A stretch of DNA of 27,247 nt from Chloroflexota bacterium (GTDB lineage Bacteria > Chloroflexota > Anaerolineae > CG2-30-64-16). The position numbers and the translations under genes are program-made. The notes beneath the pieces were generated by a model that saw only the letters and a program-made list of their open reading frames with translations, was not told the origin of the DNA and made no database searches. Location: positions 1 through 27,247 of the forward strand of contig JAKPQT010000591.1 in assembly GCA_029555885.1 (NCBI GenBank). The letters run 5' to 3'. Below, piece by piece: positions 13,998 to 21,542 of this stretch. Position 1 is the first letter of the stretch, and every line of letters starts with the position of its first letter.

Positions 13998-16387
13998 CCG
14001 CCCCACCTTGCCAACCATACCCGCCGCAGCGCAGGCCACAGCCGCGCCCAGCGGCGGGTGCGTCTTTTCTCCGTCCCAGCCTCAACTTTCGGCCCGAACT
14101 GCGCCGCCTCGTAGCTGTGCAGCAGGTCCGATGCATCAGCCTGCACGACCTCCGCCGCAGCACGCGTCATGCCCCTCAGAAGACGGGCACGCTGCGCCCT
14201 CTGCGTCGTTGCGCCCACCACTCCCCGGACGAACTCGCGCGGGGTGTCTGCCGGCGCAGGAGGGCGACCCAGCCGCCTGCCCCAGGCAAGGAGCCGCGCA
14301 TAAGCCGTGCTGGTCGCATCCGTCACCGTGAGCGGGCTGAACACCAGCCGGGTGAAGCGCACGAACGACCACAGCAGGAGCAGCCCGGTCAGCACGGCCA
14401 GCACGTTGGAAGTGGCAGCCTCCCGCTGCTCTTCCGCCACGTGAATCTCGCCCAGTTCGCGCAGTTCGGCCAGGCCCGGATCGAAGTCCGGGATCATGCC
14501 CAGGTAGTCCGGCGTGAACGCGCGCGGGTCCGATGCGATGCGCAGCGGCGGCTCCTGGCCAGGGGTCGGCTCGAACCGCACCCAGCCCACGTCGGTGAAG
14601 TACAGCTCCGGCCAGGAGTGGGCGGAGAGCTCGGTGACCGTGTACTCACTCGTCTGCACGTCGTAGCTGCCCGTGGCATATCCAACCGCCAGCCGCGCGG
14701 GGATGCCGCTCATCCGCGCCAGGACGACCATCGCAGACGCAAAGTAGTCGCAGTAGCCCCGCTGCAGGTCAAAGAGGAACCACGACACCAGTTCACGTCC
14801 CGCAGGCGGCACGGGCACATTCAGCGTATACTCCAGCCGCCGCAGCGCGGTCTCGATGGCGATGGCTCGATCATATGGTGACAGCGCCGCGGGCGCAGCT
14901 TCCTGAAGGAAGGTCGCCAGTCGTGGATCGAGGTCTTCCGGCAGTTGCAGGTAGCGTGCGGCGACTTCTGGCGGGTACTCGGCGGATGTCGCGCGGAGAA
15001 GTGTGGCATCGGGCACGAACAGGTAGGACAGGACGGTGTACTCGCGCGGCGCGCCCGTCGCTGACAGCGACACCAACTCGCCGGGCGGATAATAGCGCGC
15101 CCGATAGGGTCGATCCGCGCTGACCGGTTCGCCCGCAGCATAGATGACGCTGCGCGTGGCCTCCACTACCTCCACGGAACTGACGAGCGCGCGGCCGGGG
15201 GTGCGCTCCATGTCGGTGCGCCACGGCTCGCCCGCGGCAAACGTCGCCTCGGTCACCGCTGCGCCGCCCCCATCCCAGCCCCGGCCCGTGTAGTGCGCAA
15301 ATGTTTGCCCGCGCCAGTAGAGGCTCTGCCCGGGGTCGCCGCCGCGCGTGCGCACCCGCAGCGCAATCTCCCGGCCCAGCTCCGGCCGCCCGCCGAGCAG
15401 ATGCGCGCGGGGCAGCCCGCCCTCGGCAACACCGAACGCCGGGACCAACGAGCGCACCGGCTGGCCGGCCTCGAAGCTGGCCGAGACGCGCGTCTCGATC
15501 TCCTTATAGGGTGACTCGAAGATGCGCCAGAACGCCTGCGAGAATTCGTTCGATGCGATGAACGGCAGCGCGGGCGCCAGAATCATCGTGACCGACGCGA
15601 TGCCCAGGCCGATCAGCACCATGTCGAGCCGGATCTCGGGCGAATAGTCTGTACCGGTCCGGTCCCAGTGGCGCATGAGCCACGACAGCCGCGACATGAC
15701 CAGCAGCATGGCGGTCGCGCCCAGGAAGGTGATGAGCGACCAGCGCGTATCGTCCACCCAGAAGGCCAGTTGCGCCAGGACGATGCCTGTGGGCAGCAGC
15801 GCGACGAACGAGTGGCCGCGCCGCGCAATCCACCAGCCCGCCCACGCGGCGAAGCACCAGGCCAACAGCCCCGCCAGCCCGATGACCACCAGGTTGTCGG
15901 GCACGCCCGGTCCGTTGACCAGCCCGTCCAGCCACCAGACGATGCGCTGGCCGTAACCTGCGAGTGCATCCCACTGGTCACCGAAGTAGGTGATGGATGG
16001 CTCAGGCGCGGTCTGCCCGCCCATGCGCCAGGCGATCCAGCGGGCCACCTGCCCGGCGAGTGGCCCGACCCGCAGCACCTGCACGCCCCACGCCAGCGTC
16101 GCGACGATGCCCGCACCCCCCAGGATGAAAGCCGCCGCGATGCCTGGCAGCCGCGGCCGGTAGGCCAGCCACCAACTGAACGACAGGCCGAGGAAGGACA
16201 GCCAGATGGCCGGACGCAGCCCGGGCACGAGCGCGCTGTCCACTGCGGCATAGGGCAGCGTCAGCACGACGCCGAGCGCCAGCAGGTACACCAGCCACCC
16301 TTCGTCGGGCCGCAGGCGACGCAGAACCCGGATGAAAAACGGTGGGGGGCCCATATCGGCCGCGGGCAGGCTCTCACCTACAGACAT
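13994..16387 (-). CDS. Transglutaminase-like membrane protein (TgpA/DUF3488-type)
   Basis: The 797-residue protein has an N-terminal multi-helix membrane region (about 30-280, at least six hydrophobic segments), a large extracytoplasmic region, a transglutaminase-core domain (about 500-610) and one more helix near 650-670, followed by a cytoplasmic C-terminal tail. The catalytic cysteine is C546 (GYCDYFASAM) and the histidine H590 (AHSWPELYF). At the usual catalytic-aspartate position the sequence reads FEPTPG, so E606 replaces the aspartate. Such proteins, best studied as TgpA in Pseudomonas, have a periplasmic transglutaminase activity and are typically encoded with a DUF58 protein and a MoxR AAA+ ATPase. 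Here the DUF58 gene is immediately upstream (10-base gap), but MoxR is not in view. Confidence 0.9.
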   Translation of the reverse strand: MSVGESLPAADMGPPPFFIRVLRRLRPDEGWLVYLLALGVVLTLPYAAVDSALVPGLRPAIWLSFLGLSFSWWLAYRPRLPGIAAAFILGGAGIVATLAWGVQVLRVGPLAGQVARWIAWRMGGQTAPEPSITYFGDQWDALAGYGQRIVWWLDGLVNGPGVPDNLVVIGLAGLLAWCFAAWAGWWIARRGHSFVALLPTGIVLAQLAFWVDDTRWSLITFLGATAMLLVMSRLSWLMRHWDRTGTDYSPEIRLDMVLIGLGIASVTMILAPALPFIASNEFSQAFWRIFESPYKEIETRVSASFEAGQPVRSLVPAFGVAEGGLPRAHLLGGRPELGREIALRVRTRGGDPGQSLYWRGQTFAHYTGRGWDGGGAAVTEATFAAGEPWRTDMERTPGRALVSSVEVVEATRSVIYAAGEPVSADRPYRARYYPPGELVSLSATGAPREYTVLSYLFVPDATLLRATSAEYPPEVAARYLQLPEDLDPRLATFLQEAAPAALSPYDRAIAIETALRRLEYTLNVPVPPAGRELVSWFLFDLQRGYCDYFASAMVVLARMSGIPARLAVGYATGSYDVQTSEYTVTELSAHSWPELYFTDVGWVRFEPTPGQEPPLRIASDPRAFTPDYLGMIPDFDPGLAELRELGEIHVAEEQREAATSNVLAVLTGLLLLWSFVRFTRLVFSPLTVTDATSTAYARLLAWGRRLGRPPAPADTPREFVRGVVGATTQRAQRARLLRGMTRAAAEVVQADASDLLHSYEAAQFGPKVEAGTEKRRTRRWARLWPALRRVWLARWGG

Positions 16388-16397
16388 GGTCGCAGCC

Positions 16398-17708
16398 TCA
16401 TACCTCTTCCTCGACGCGCACCGGGATCACCCGGCCCGAGCCCAACAACGCCTTCAGCTCAGTCCGCTGGCGCTTGATGCGCTCCAACGGACGGAAGGGG
16501 AAGCCCTGGCTGATGACTGTGTGCGGGATGCGCTGCTGGCCGAGGAGAGCCTGCAGCCCGTCCAGCCGTTCGGCCGTGCCTGCGGGCGGTTCGAACGTGG
16601 TCGCGTCGAGCAGGATAACGGTGGGGGCGTTGCCGCGGCTCATCAGCGGCAGCAGCGGCGCGACCCAATCGCCGTCCTGCGACGGCGTGATGATTGCCAG
16701 CGTCCGCCCGCTGCCCAGGGTCGGTCCGGCCTGGGCGAGCAGACCGGCAAGCGGCATGCCCGCCTGGGGCTCGGCCTCTGCCAGCGCGCGGAGGATGTGC
16801 CACAACTGCGCGGGGCCCCGGCTGGGTGACAGCATGATGGGGCTGCGGCCCGCCATTAGCAGGCCCACTGCGCGGCGCTCTCCCTGGCGAAGGTACTGTG
16901 CCGCCAGCGATGCGGCCAGGATAACGGCATACTCCTGGGTCGCCTCTGCTTCGGCGCCCGCCTGCACCGCGGCGTCCAGGTCCACGACGAGCCACAGGTC
17001 GCCGGAAGGCTCGCGGTCGAACTCGCGCACCATGATGTCGCCGTGGTGCGCGGTCGCGGGCCAATGGACACGGCGCAGCGGGTCGCCCGCGGTGTACTGA
17101 CGCACGCCGCCCACCTGAATGGTCTCCTCGACGGAGCGTTCCGGCGAGATGGAGCGGCCCGGCGCGCGCCCGCGCGGCAGTTCCAGGTTGGGCAGATATG
17201 AGGCCCGCGGATAGACCATGATGGTCGTGACATCGCTATAGTGCTGGGTGACGCGGAAGAAGCCGAGCGGGTCGCTCATCTCCAGGTCCCAGGGGCCGAG
17301 GCGGAACACCCCGCGGCGCTGGCACAGCCCTGCCATGGTCCACCTGCGCTCCGCGTGCCCGCCGACCGACTCCACCCGATCCACGCTGTAGCCCGGCACC
17401 TCCGAGCGGTCGCGGACATGGGCCCACAGCACGGGCAGGACGCCGTTGTTGACCAGAGTGAACTCCTCGTGCAGTTCATCGCCGGCCACGACCCACGTAC
17501 CGAGCGTCCGCCGTTCCGCGGTGACCCGGTCGCGCATGACCCGCGCCCAGCCGTAGCCCATCAGGATCAGCGCGCCGAGGCCGACCAGCAGCCAGCTCCA
17601 GGCCCGGTCCGGGCTGACCAGTTGCACGACCAGCAGCGCGGCCCAGGCGATGAACGGGAGGGCGCTGGAGGGATACATGCGCCGCGTGGGCGCTCCATTG
17701 GCTTCCAT
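16398..17708 (-). CDS. DUF58 (vWA-like) membrane-anchored protein
   Basis: The 436-residue protein has two N-terminal hydrophobic segments (about 16-50 in this numbering), a beta-rich middle region, and the DUF58 signature: a conserved block where GDPLRRVHWPATAHHG precedes REFDRE, then a vWA-like domain (LWLVVDLDAA). DUF58 proteins belong to the MoxR-DUF58-transglutaminase gene cluster, thought to act in assembly or chaperoning of cell-surface complexes. The open frame extends 24 codons further upstream, but translation at 17708 fits the promoter on the palindrome at 17719-17726, leaving only a few leader bases and no Shine-Dalgarno, so the mRNA may be near-leaderless. An ATG at 17678 is an alternative. 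It is 10 bases before the transglutaminase gene and divergent from the MttB homologue. Confidence 0.88.
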   Translation of the reverse strand: MEANGAPTRRMYPSSALPFIAWAALLVVQLVSPDRAWSWLLVGLGALILMGYGWARVMRDRVTAERRTLGTWVVAGDELHEEFTLVNNGVLPVLWAHVRDRSEVPGYSVDRVESVGGHAERRWTMAGLCQRRGVFRLGPWDLEMSDPLGFFRVTQHYSDVTTIMVYPRASYLPNLELPRGRAPGRSISPERSVEETIQVGGVRQYTAGDPLRRVHWPATAHHGDIMVREFDREPSGDLWLVVDLDAAVQAGAEAEATQEYAVILAASLAAQYLRQGERRAVGLLMAGRSPIMLSPSRGPAQLWHILRALAEAEPQAGMPLAGLLAQAGPTLGSGRTLAIITPSQDGDWVAPLLPLMSRGNAPTVILLDATTFEPPAGTAERLDGLQALLGQQRIPHTVISQGFPFRPLERIKRQRTELKALLGSGRVIPVRVEEEV

Positions 17709-17726
17709 GACAGGAGTGAGTATACT
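17698..17726 (+). promoter_or_regulatory. Sigma70 promoter of the MttB-family operon
   Basis: TTGGCT (17698-17703), a 17-base spacer and TATACT (17721-17726) precede an AAGGAG ribosome site (17747-17752) and the ATG at 17759. Predicted start of transcription is about 17733. Confidence 0.65.
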
Positions 17727-17748
17727 ACACGGCTGAACCACATAACAA
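17719..17748 (-). promoter_or_regulatory. Divergent promoter of DUF58 sharing the same -10 palindrome
   Basis: On the minus strand TTGTTA (17743-17748) and TATACT (17719-17724) are 18 bases apart. AGTATACT (17719-17726) is self-complementary, so one octamer supplies the -10 box in both directions. Predicted start of transcription lies about 4 bases before the DUF58 ATG. Confidence 0.5.
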
Positions 17749-17758
17749 GGAGTCAGCG

Positions 17759-19201
17759 ATGACCAGTCACACTGTCGCACCAGGCGTGCCCCTCTTCCGC
17801 AAGCTGGCGGACAACCAGCTTGCCGCCATCCACGGCGCCAGCCTCGCCATCCTGGAACACACCGGCGTCCAGTTGCATCACCCGGAGGCGCTTGCGCTGC
17901 TGCGTTCGGCGGGCGCGCAGGTCATGGACGACGGCTGGGTGCGCATCCCGCCCGCGCTGGCCGAATGGGCGCTGCGCACCGCGCCGAAGCGCATCACCTG
18001 GGCCAACCGCCAGGGCCGCCCCGTGGTGGCGCTGCAAGGCCGCAATGTGCATTACGGCCCGGGGTCCGACTGCCCCAACGTGATCGACGTGCGCACCGGC
18101 GAACGGCGGCCCGGCACGCTGGCCGACATCCAGGAAGCCGCGCGCGTGCTGGACGCCCTGCCCAACATCGACTTCCTGATGTCGTTCTGCATGGCGTCGG
18201 ACGTGCCGCAGGTCATCGCGGACCGCTACCAGATGGCCGCGCTGCTGTCCAACAGCACCAAGCCCATCCTGTTCGTGACGACCGAGTTTGCGGGCTGCGT
18301 GGATGCGGTCGAGATGGCGGAGATCGTCGCGGGCGGCGCGGACGTGCTCCAGCGCAATCCCATCTGCGCCTGCTACATCAACGTGACCTCTCCGCTTGTC
18401 CACAACACGGAGGCGCTGGACAAGCTGCTGTTCATGGCGGGCCGCGGCCTGCCCTGCACATACAACCCGGTGGTGCTGCGCGGGGCCAACGGCCCCATCA
18501 CGCCCGCCGGTGCGGTCGCGCTGGGCAACGCGGGCGAGCTGGCGGGCCTGGTCGTCGCCCAGCTCAAGCGCGAGGGCGCGCCGGTGATCCTCTCCGGCGG
18601 AACCCAGGACATGCTCGACATGCGCACGACGGGCGATATCTACGCCGCGCCTGAGAACCGGGTGCTCTGCGTGGAGATGGCCCACTACTACGACATGCCC
18701 ATCTTCGGACTCGGCGGCTGCTCGGACTCGCAACTGCCCGACGAGCAGGCCATGATGGAAATCTCGCTGACGCTGCTGGCCGAGACGCTCGCCGGCTCGC
18801 ACCTCATCCACGACGTGGGCTACCTGGCCTCGGGCATGACCAACTCGCTCGAATCGATCGTCATGGCCGACGAGATGATCAACTGGGTCAAGCGGTTTAT
18901 GCAGGGGACCGAGGTATCCGCGGAGACGCTGGCACTCGACGTAATTGCGGCTGCGGGTCCCGCCAACACCTTCATGCAGCACGACCACACGCGGGCGCAC
19001 TACCGGGAGGACTGGTATCCGAAGCTGGTGGAGCGGCGCAACTGGGATGCCTGGTCGGTCGCGGGCGGCAAGACCTTCCGCCAGCGGGCGCGCGAGCGGG
19101 CGCTCAAGTTGGCCGAGACGCACCACCCCGAGCCGCTGCCCGCTGACGTGGCCGCCGCGCTGCAAGGGGTCATCGACCGCGCGAAGGAACGGTGGGTGTA
19201 A
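17759..19201 (+). CDS. MttB-family (trimethylamine methyltransferase-like) protein, non-pyrrolysine
   Basis: The 480-residue protein matches the MttB superfamily in length and motifs: an N-terminal helical segment (IHGASLAILEHTGVQLHHPEAL), a TIM-barrel core with GYGPGSD-like and ILSGGTQDMLDM segments, and GLGGCSDSQLPDEQAMME near the position of the pyrrolysine site in methanogen MttB. The frame has no in-frame amber codon, so it is a pyrrolysine-free member. Characterised non-Pyl members demethylate quaternary amines such as glycine betaine, carnitine or proline betaine, passing the methyl group to a corrinoid protein. No corrinoid protein, activator or MtqA-like methyltransferase lies in the window, so the substrate and partner are unknown. 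AAGGAG precedes the ATG. The serine hydrolase gene follows 7 bases later. Confidence 0.9.
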   Translation: MTSHTVAPGVPLFRKLADNQLAAIHGASLAILEHTGVQLHHPEALALLRSAGAQVMDDGWVRIPPALAEWALRTAPKRITWANRQGRPVVALQGRNVHYGPGSDCPNVIDVRTGERRPGTLADIQEAARVLDALPNIDFLMSFCMASDVPQVIADRYQMAALLSNSTKPILFVTTEFAGCVDAVEMAEIVAGGADVLQRNPICACYINVTSPLVHNTEALDKLLFMAGRGLPCTYNPVVLRGANGPITPAGAVALGNAGELAGLVVAQLKREGAPVILSGGTQDMLDMRTTGDIYAAPENRVLCVEMAHYYDMPIFGLGGCSDSQLPDEQAMMEISLTLLAETLAGSHLIHDVGYLASGMTNSLESIVMADEMINWVKRFMQGTEVSAETLALDVIAAAGPANTFMQHDHTRAHYREDWYPKLVERRNWDAWSVAGGKTFRQRARERALKLAETHHPEPLPADVAAALQGVIDRAKERWV

Positions 19202-19208
19202 GGCGATT

Positions 19209-19970
19209 ATGACATTCCCCGACATCATCCGCTCGGAGTTGGGCCGGCTTCGGTGCGACTACGCCTTCTATTGCCGGCTCCCGAACCAGGAGCCCCTGCT
19301 GCTCAAGAACTGCGACCGGTTCCTCTCGGCGTCCATCATCAAGGTGCCCATCCTGTATGCCTGGGCCTACCTCGAACGGGCGGGCCGCGTGAGCCGGGAC
19401 GAGATGTGCGAGCTGGACTTCGAGGAACAGGTGGAGGGGTCGGGGCTGGCACGGCTGCTGCACACGCGGCGGCTGCCCTTCCACGATGTGCTGCTCCTGA
19501 TGATCGCGCTGTCAGACAACCTCTGCACCAACCTGGTCATCCGGCGCATCGGCCTCGAACGCCTCAACGACATCTTCCGCGGCCCGCTTGGGCTGCGGGA
19601 TACGCGCGTGGAACGCAAGCTGTTCGACTATGCCGCGCGGGCCGAGGGCAAGGACAACTGGGTGTCGGCGCGCGATTGCGTGCAGTTCTATGCGCTGCGG
19701 GACGCGCTGCCCGCGGAACAGCGCGCGTGGATCGACCCACTGTTCCTGGCCTGTGTTGACCTGGGGCTGTGGCTGCGCAACGTGCCGCGCGACACGGTGG
19801 CGTTCTATCACAAGACAGGCAACATCGAGGGCGTCCTGCACGACTGGGGGTACACCGAAGACAGAGACCTCTTCTTGCTCACGCAGAACGTGCAAGACGA
19901 ATCGGAGGTCTATGCAGTGCTGGACCGATTGGGGCCGTTGCTGTTAACAGGCGATGGAACAATCCTATAG
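19209..19970 (+). CDS. Class A beta-lactamase-like serine hydrolase
   Basis: The 253-residue protein has the three motifs of the penicillin-recognising serine hydrolase fold: SxxK (S42-K45, SIIK), SDN (102-104) and KTG (202-204), in the order and spacing of class A beta-lactamases. It lacks a signal peptide (N-terminus MTFPDIIRSELGRLRCDYAF), whereas beta-lactamases are exported, so it is more likely a cytoplasmic amidase or esterase of this fold than a resistance enzyme. The equivalent of the class A general-base glutamate is not obvious. It starts 7 bases after the MttB-family gene, in the same operon; a functional link is possible but unproven. Its stop overlaps the convergent 99-residue gene within CTATAG. 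Confidence 0.88.
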   Translation: MTFPDIIRSELGRLRCDYAFYCRLPNQEPLLLKNCDRFLSASIIKVPILYAWAYLERAGRVSRDEMCELDFEEQVEGSGLARLLHTRRLPFHDVLLLMIALSDNLCTNLVIRRIGLERLNDIFRGPLGLRDTRVERKLFDYAARAEGKDNWVSARDCVQFYALRDALPAEQRAWIDPLFLACVDLGLWLRNVPRDTVAFYHKTGNIEGVLHDWGYTEDRDLFLLTQNVQDESEVYAVLDRLGPLLLTGDGTIL

Positions 19971-20264
19971 CTGGAAACGTCCGCTCGCCTGGATGACTTT
20001 ATAGCTGAAGTTCGCGACGAAGGCCATGAGCTTCTCGCGCAAATCGCGCCAGTCGTCGCTGTCGAGGATCTGCTTCATGGTTTCCAGGTCATCGGTCACG
20101 GCGCCCGTAAGAATCTGCGGGCCTTTACCGTAGACCGTGTACCACGCTTCCGTCGGTTGCAGGCCCAGGCGCATCAACCCAGGGGCAAACTCCTGCATGA
20201 TGAACTCGAAATATGGCTGCTCTTGCCCTGACTTGATGTCCCACTTCAACAGAAGCTTTACCAT
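19965..20264 (-). CDS. Small conserved-looking protein, possible dimeric alpha/beta-barrel
   Basis: The 99-residue protein (MVKLLLKWDIKSGQEQPYFEF...ILTGAVTDDLETMKQIL) has an alternating strand-helix pattern of the kind seen in dimeric alpha/beta-barrel (NIPSNAP/EthD-like) proteins: a beta strand LLLKWDI, a helix QPYFEFIMQEFAPGL, strands around EAWYTVYG and ILTGAVT, then a helix. No catalytic motif is recognisable. I do not recognise a named family and give no function. The start at 20264 has GAGG 6 bases upstream; the frame extends 23 codons further, but that part overlaps a promoter-like region. Its last six bases overlap the serine hydrolase stop. A possible two-site operator lies upstream. 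Confidence 0.75.
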   Translation of the reverse strand: MVKLLLKWDIKSGQEQPYFEFIMQEFAPGLMRLGLQPTEAWYTVYGKGPQILTGAVTDDLETMKQILDSDDWRDLREKLMAFVANFSYKVIQASGRFQL

Positions 20265-20284
20265 GGGCGGCCTCGTCGGTAGAT

Positions 20285-20319
20285 GAATCGAATGCCATGA
20301 GGATACCAGAATCGAATGC
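20285..20319 (-). promoter_or_regulatory. Repeated 11-mer straddling a predicted promoter of the 99-aa gene
   Basis: GAATCGAATGC occurs at 20285-20295 and 20309-20319. On the minus strand an extended -10 (TGG-TATCCT, 20300-20308) and TTTGCG (20324-20329, 18-base spacer) form a promoter, so one copy lies in the spacer and the other near the start of transcription (about 20293). TTTGCGCAAA (20320-20329) is also palindromic. Confidence 0.4.
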
Positions 20320-20344
20320 TTTGCGCAAATCATTGTGCAGGCGT

Positions 20345-20524
20345 GCCAGCAATCCCAAATGGAGCCACCAGCGGAGGCATCCTGAGCGGAGTTCCGGCCC
20401 GTTTTTTGGCCGGAACGTAGTCGAAGGATACCGGAGCGGGGTAACCACGCCGCATCCTTCGACTCCGCAGCGAAAAGGACCGCTGCTCCGCTCAGGACGC
20501 TCGCCTACATTTGGAATTCCTGGC
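20345..20524. mobile_element. MITE-like element with inverted ends and target-site duplication
   Basis: Terminal inverted repeats of 17 bp (20345-20361 and 20508-20524, 15 of 17 matching) bound a 180-bp non-coding element. AGGCGT (20339-20344 and 20525-20530) flanks it directly, and the match extends to the 10-mer GCAGGCGTGC. Inside are nested perfect stems: a 12-bp pair (20380-20391 with 20486-20497), a 9-bp pair (20391-20399 with 20408-20416) and a 10-bp pair (20420-20429 with 20454-20463). No transposase is encoded. It fills most of the gap between the 99-residue gene and the hypothetical secreted protein. Confidence 0.75.
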
Positions 20525-20542
20525 AGGCGTGCGCGGAGCAGC

Positions 20543-21499
20543 TTGTCATGGGATTACATCGCGGGGCGACTCGTTCCTGCCCTGCTGATGGCAGCCCTCC
20601 TGTTGAGCGTGCTCCCGGGCCTTGCGCTGGCTGCACAGGACGCACCCGACGCCCTGACCCTTGCAGAGCGGGCCGCGGCCGCGGGCGATGCGGCTGAAGT
20701 CCGGCGGCTCCTGCGCGAAACCTACGGCGACCCGGCAGCCTTCCTGCCGGATGCGCGGCCGCCCGTGGCAGCGCAGGCGCTCCTGACCGTATCGACCGCG
20801 CCGGGCGAGCGCATCTACGACCTGCGGCTCGTGCCTACAGGCGAACAGGACGCGGCAACGGAGATGCTGACCCGGGCCGCGGCAGCGCTTGCCGGTCTCG
20901 CGCCGGCGCAGGTCGCGGTCGACCGGCTCACCGTCCGCCTCCCGTACAGCGACACGGCTGACCTGCTTGCGCAGCAGGCGCGCCTCCGGGCCAGCCTTCC
21001 CGCGGAGCCGGAGCTGGCGCTGCTGGCGGCCGCACTTGCGCCCGATGCTCTGACCTGGCGCTCCGACGCGCTGCCGCTGGCGCACGCGGTGCTGTACCGG
21101 GAGGACGTGAACCTGGGGCCGATTACTACCGCTTGCGAGAGCCGGGCCGCCGCGCTGGATGCTGCGGCAACCGCTGCGTCGGCTGCCGCGGACCGGCTGG
21201 CCCAGGTGCAGGCCCGTCTGTGGGCCGCCGACGCTGCGGCATGGCGCGCCTTCTGCACGCGCAGCCGGGCCACTTACACGGTTTCATTGGCGGCAGAACG
21301 CCCGGCCCGCCGGTGGGCAGTGTCTGCCGGCGCGACGCGGCGGCTGGAGGCCGAGGCCCGCCTGTGGCGCTCCGATCGGCTCATGGGAGCGGGTGCAGGG
21401 GTCGCGCTGTGCATCGTCCTGTTCGTCGCCGCGCTCTGGCGCGCGAGCGCGCGGCCGGCGGAGCTGACCGCGGAAGACACGGAGTACACGGAAAGCTGA
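20543..21499 (+). CDS. Hypothetical secreted/membrane-anchored protein
   Basis: The 318-residue, alanine-rich protein has a signal peptide (about residues 1-30, hydrophobic core ALLMAALLLSVLPG, probable cleavage after LALA) and a C-terminal transmembrane helix (about 281-299), so most of it should be outside the membrane. I do not recognise a family. No ATG exists in a good position: a TTG at 20543 gives a complete signal peptide and has GGAG 4 bases upstream, while an ATG at 20588 would start inside the hydrophobic core. The frame is open further upstream, but that part is the MITE-like element. The last ten codons are encoded by one arm of an inverted repeat that runs up to the TGA. Confidence 0.65.
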   Translation: MSWDYIAGRLVPALLMAALLLSVLPGLALAAQDAPDALTLAERAAAAGDAAEVRRLLRETYGDPAAFLPDARPPVAAQALLTVSTAPGERIYDLRLVPTGEQDAATEMLTRAAAALAGLAPAQVAVDRLTVRLPYSDTADLLAQQARLRASLPAEPELALLAAALAPDALTWRSDALPLAHAVLYREDVNLGPITTACESRAAALDAAATAASAAADRLAQVQARLWAADAAAWRAFCTRSRATYTVSLAAERPARRWAVSAGATRRLEAEARLWRSDRLMGAGAGVALCIVLFVAALWRASARPAELTAEDTEYTES

Positions 21500-21536
21500 T
21501 TATTGCCAGCTTCCGCGTGCTCCGCGTATTCCGCGG
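21468..21536. repeat. Inverted repeat overlapping a stop codon
   Basis: Arms of about 28 bp (21468-21496 and 21509-21536, CCGCGGAAgACaCGGAG...) pair with a few mismatches around a 12-base loop containing the TGA of the hypothetical protein. The element separates it from the convergent M42 operon and could terminate both transcripts. Confidence 0.7.
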
Positions 21537-21542
21537 CAGAAA

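Noticed and set aside
17759..19201. Pyrrolysine codon in the MttB homologue
   Set aside because: No in-frame TAG exists before the terminal stop, so it is a non-Pyl member.
17753..19228. 491-codon minus-strand frame opposite the MttB homologue
   Set aside because: His-, Arg- and Asp-rich composition and no domain; the plus strand has a ribosome site, promoter and MttB motifs.
19209..19970. Antibiotic-resistance beta-lactamase
   Set aside because: The protein has the fold motifs but no signal peptide and no clear class A Glu166 equivalent, so resistance is not supported.
20297..20542. Upstream coding extension of the hypothetical secreted protein
   Set aside because: The frame runs through the MITE-like repeat and would put 82 residues before the signal peptide.
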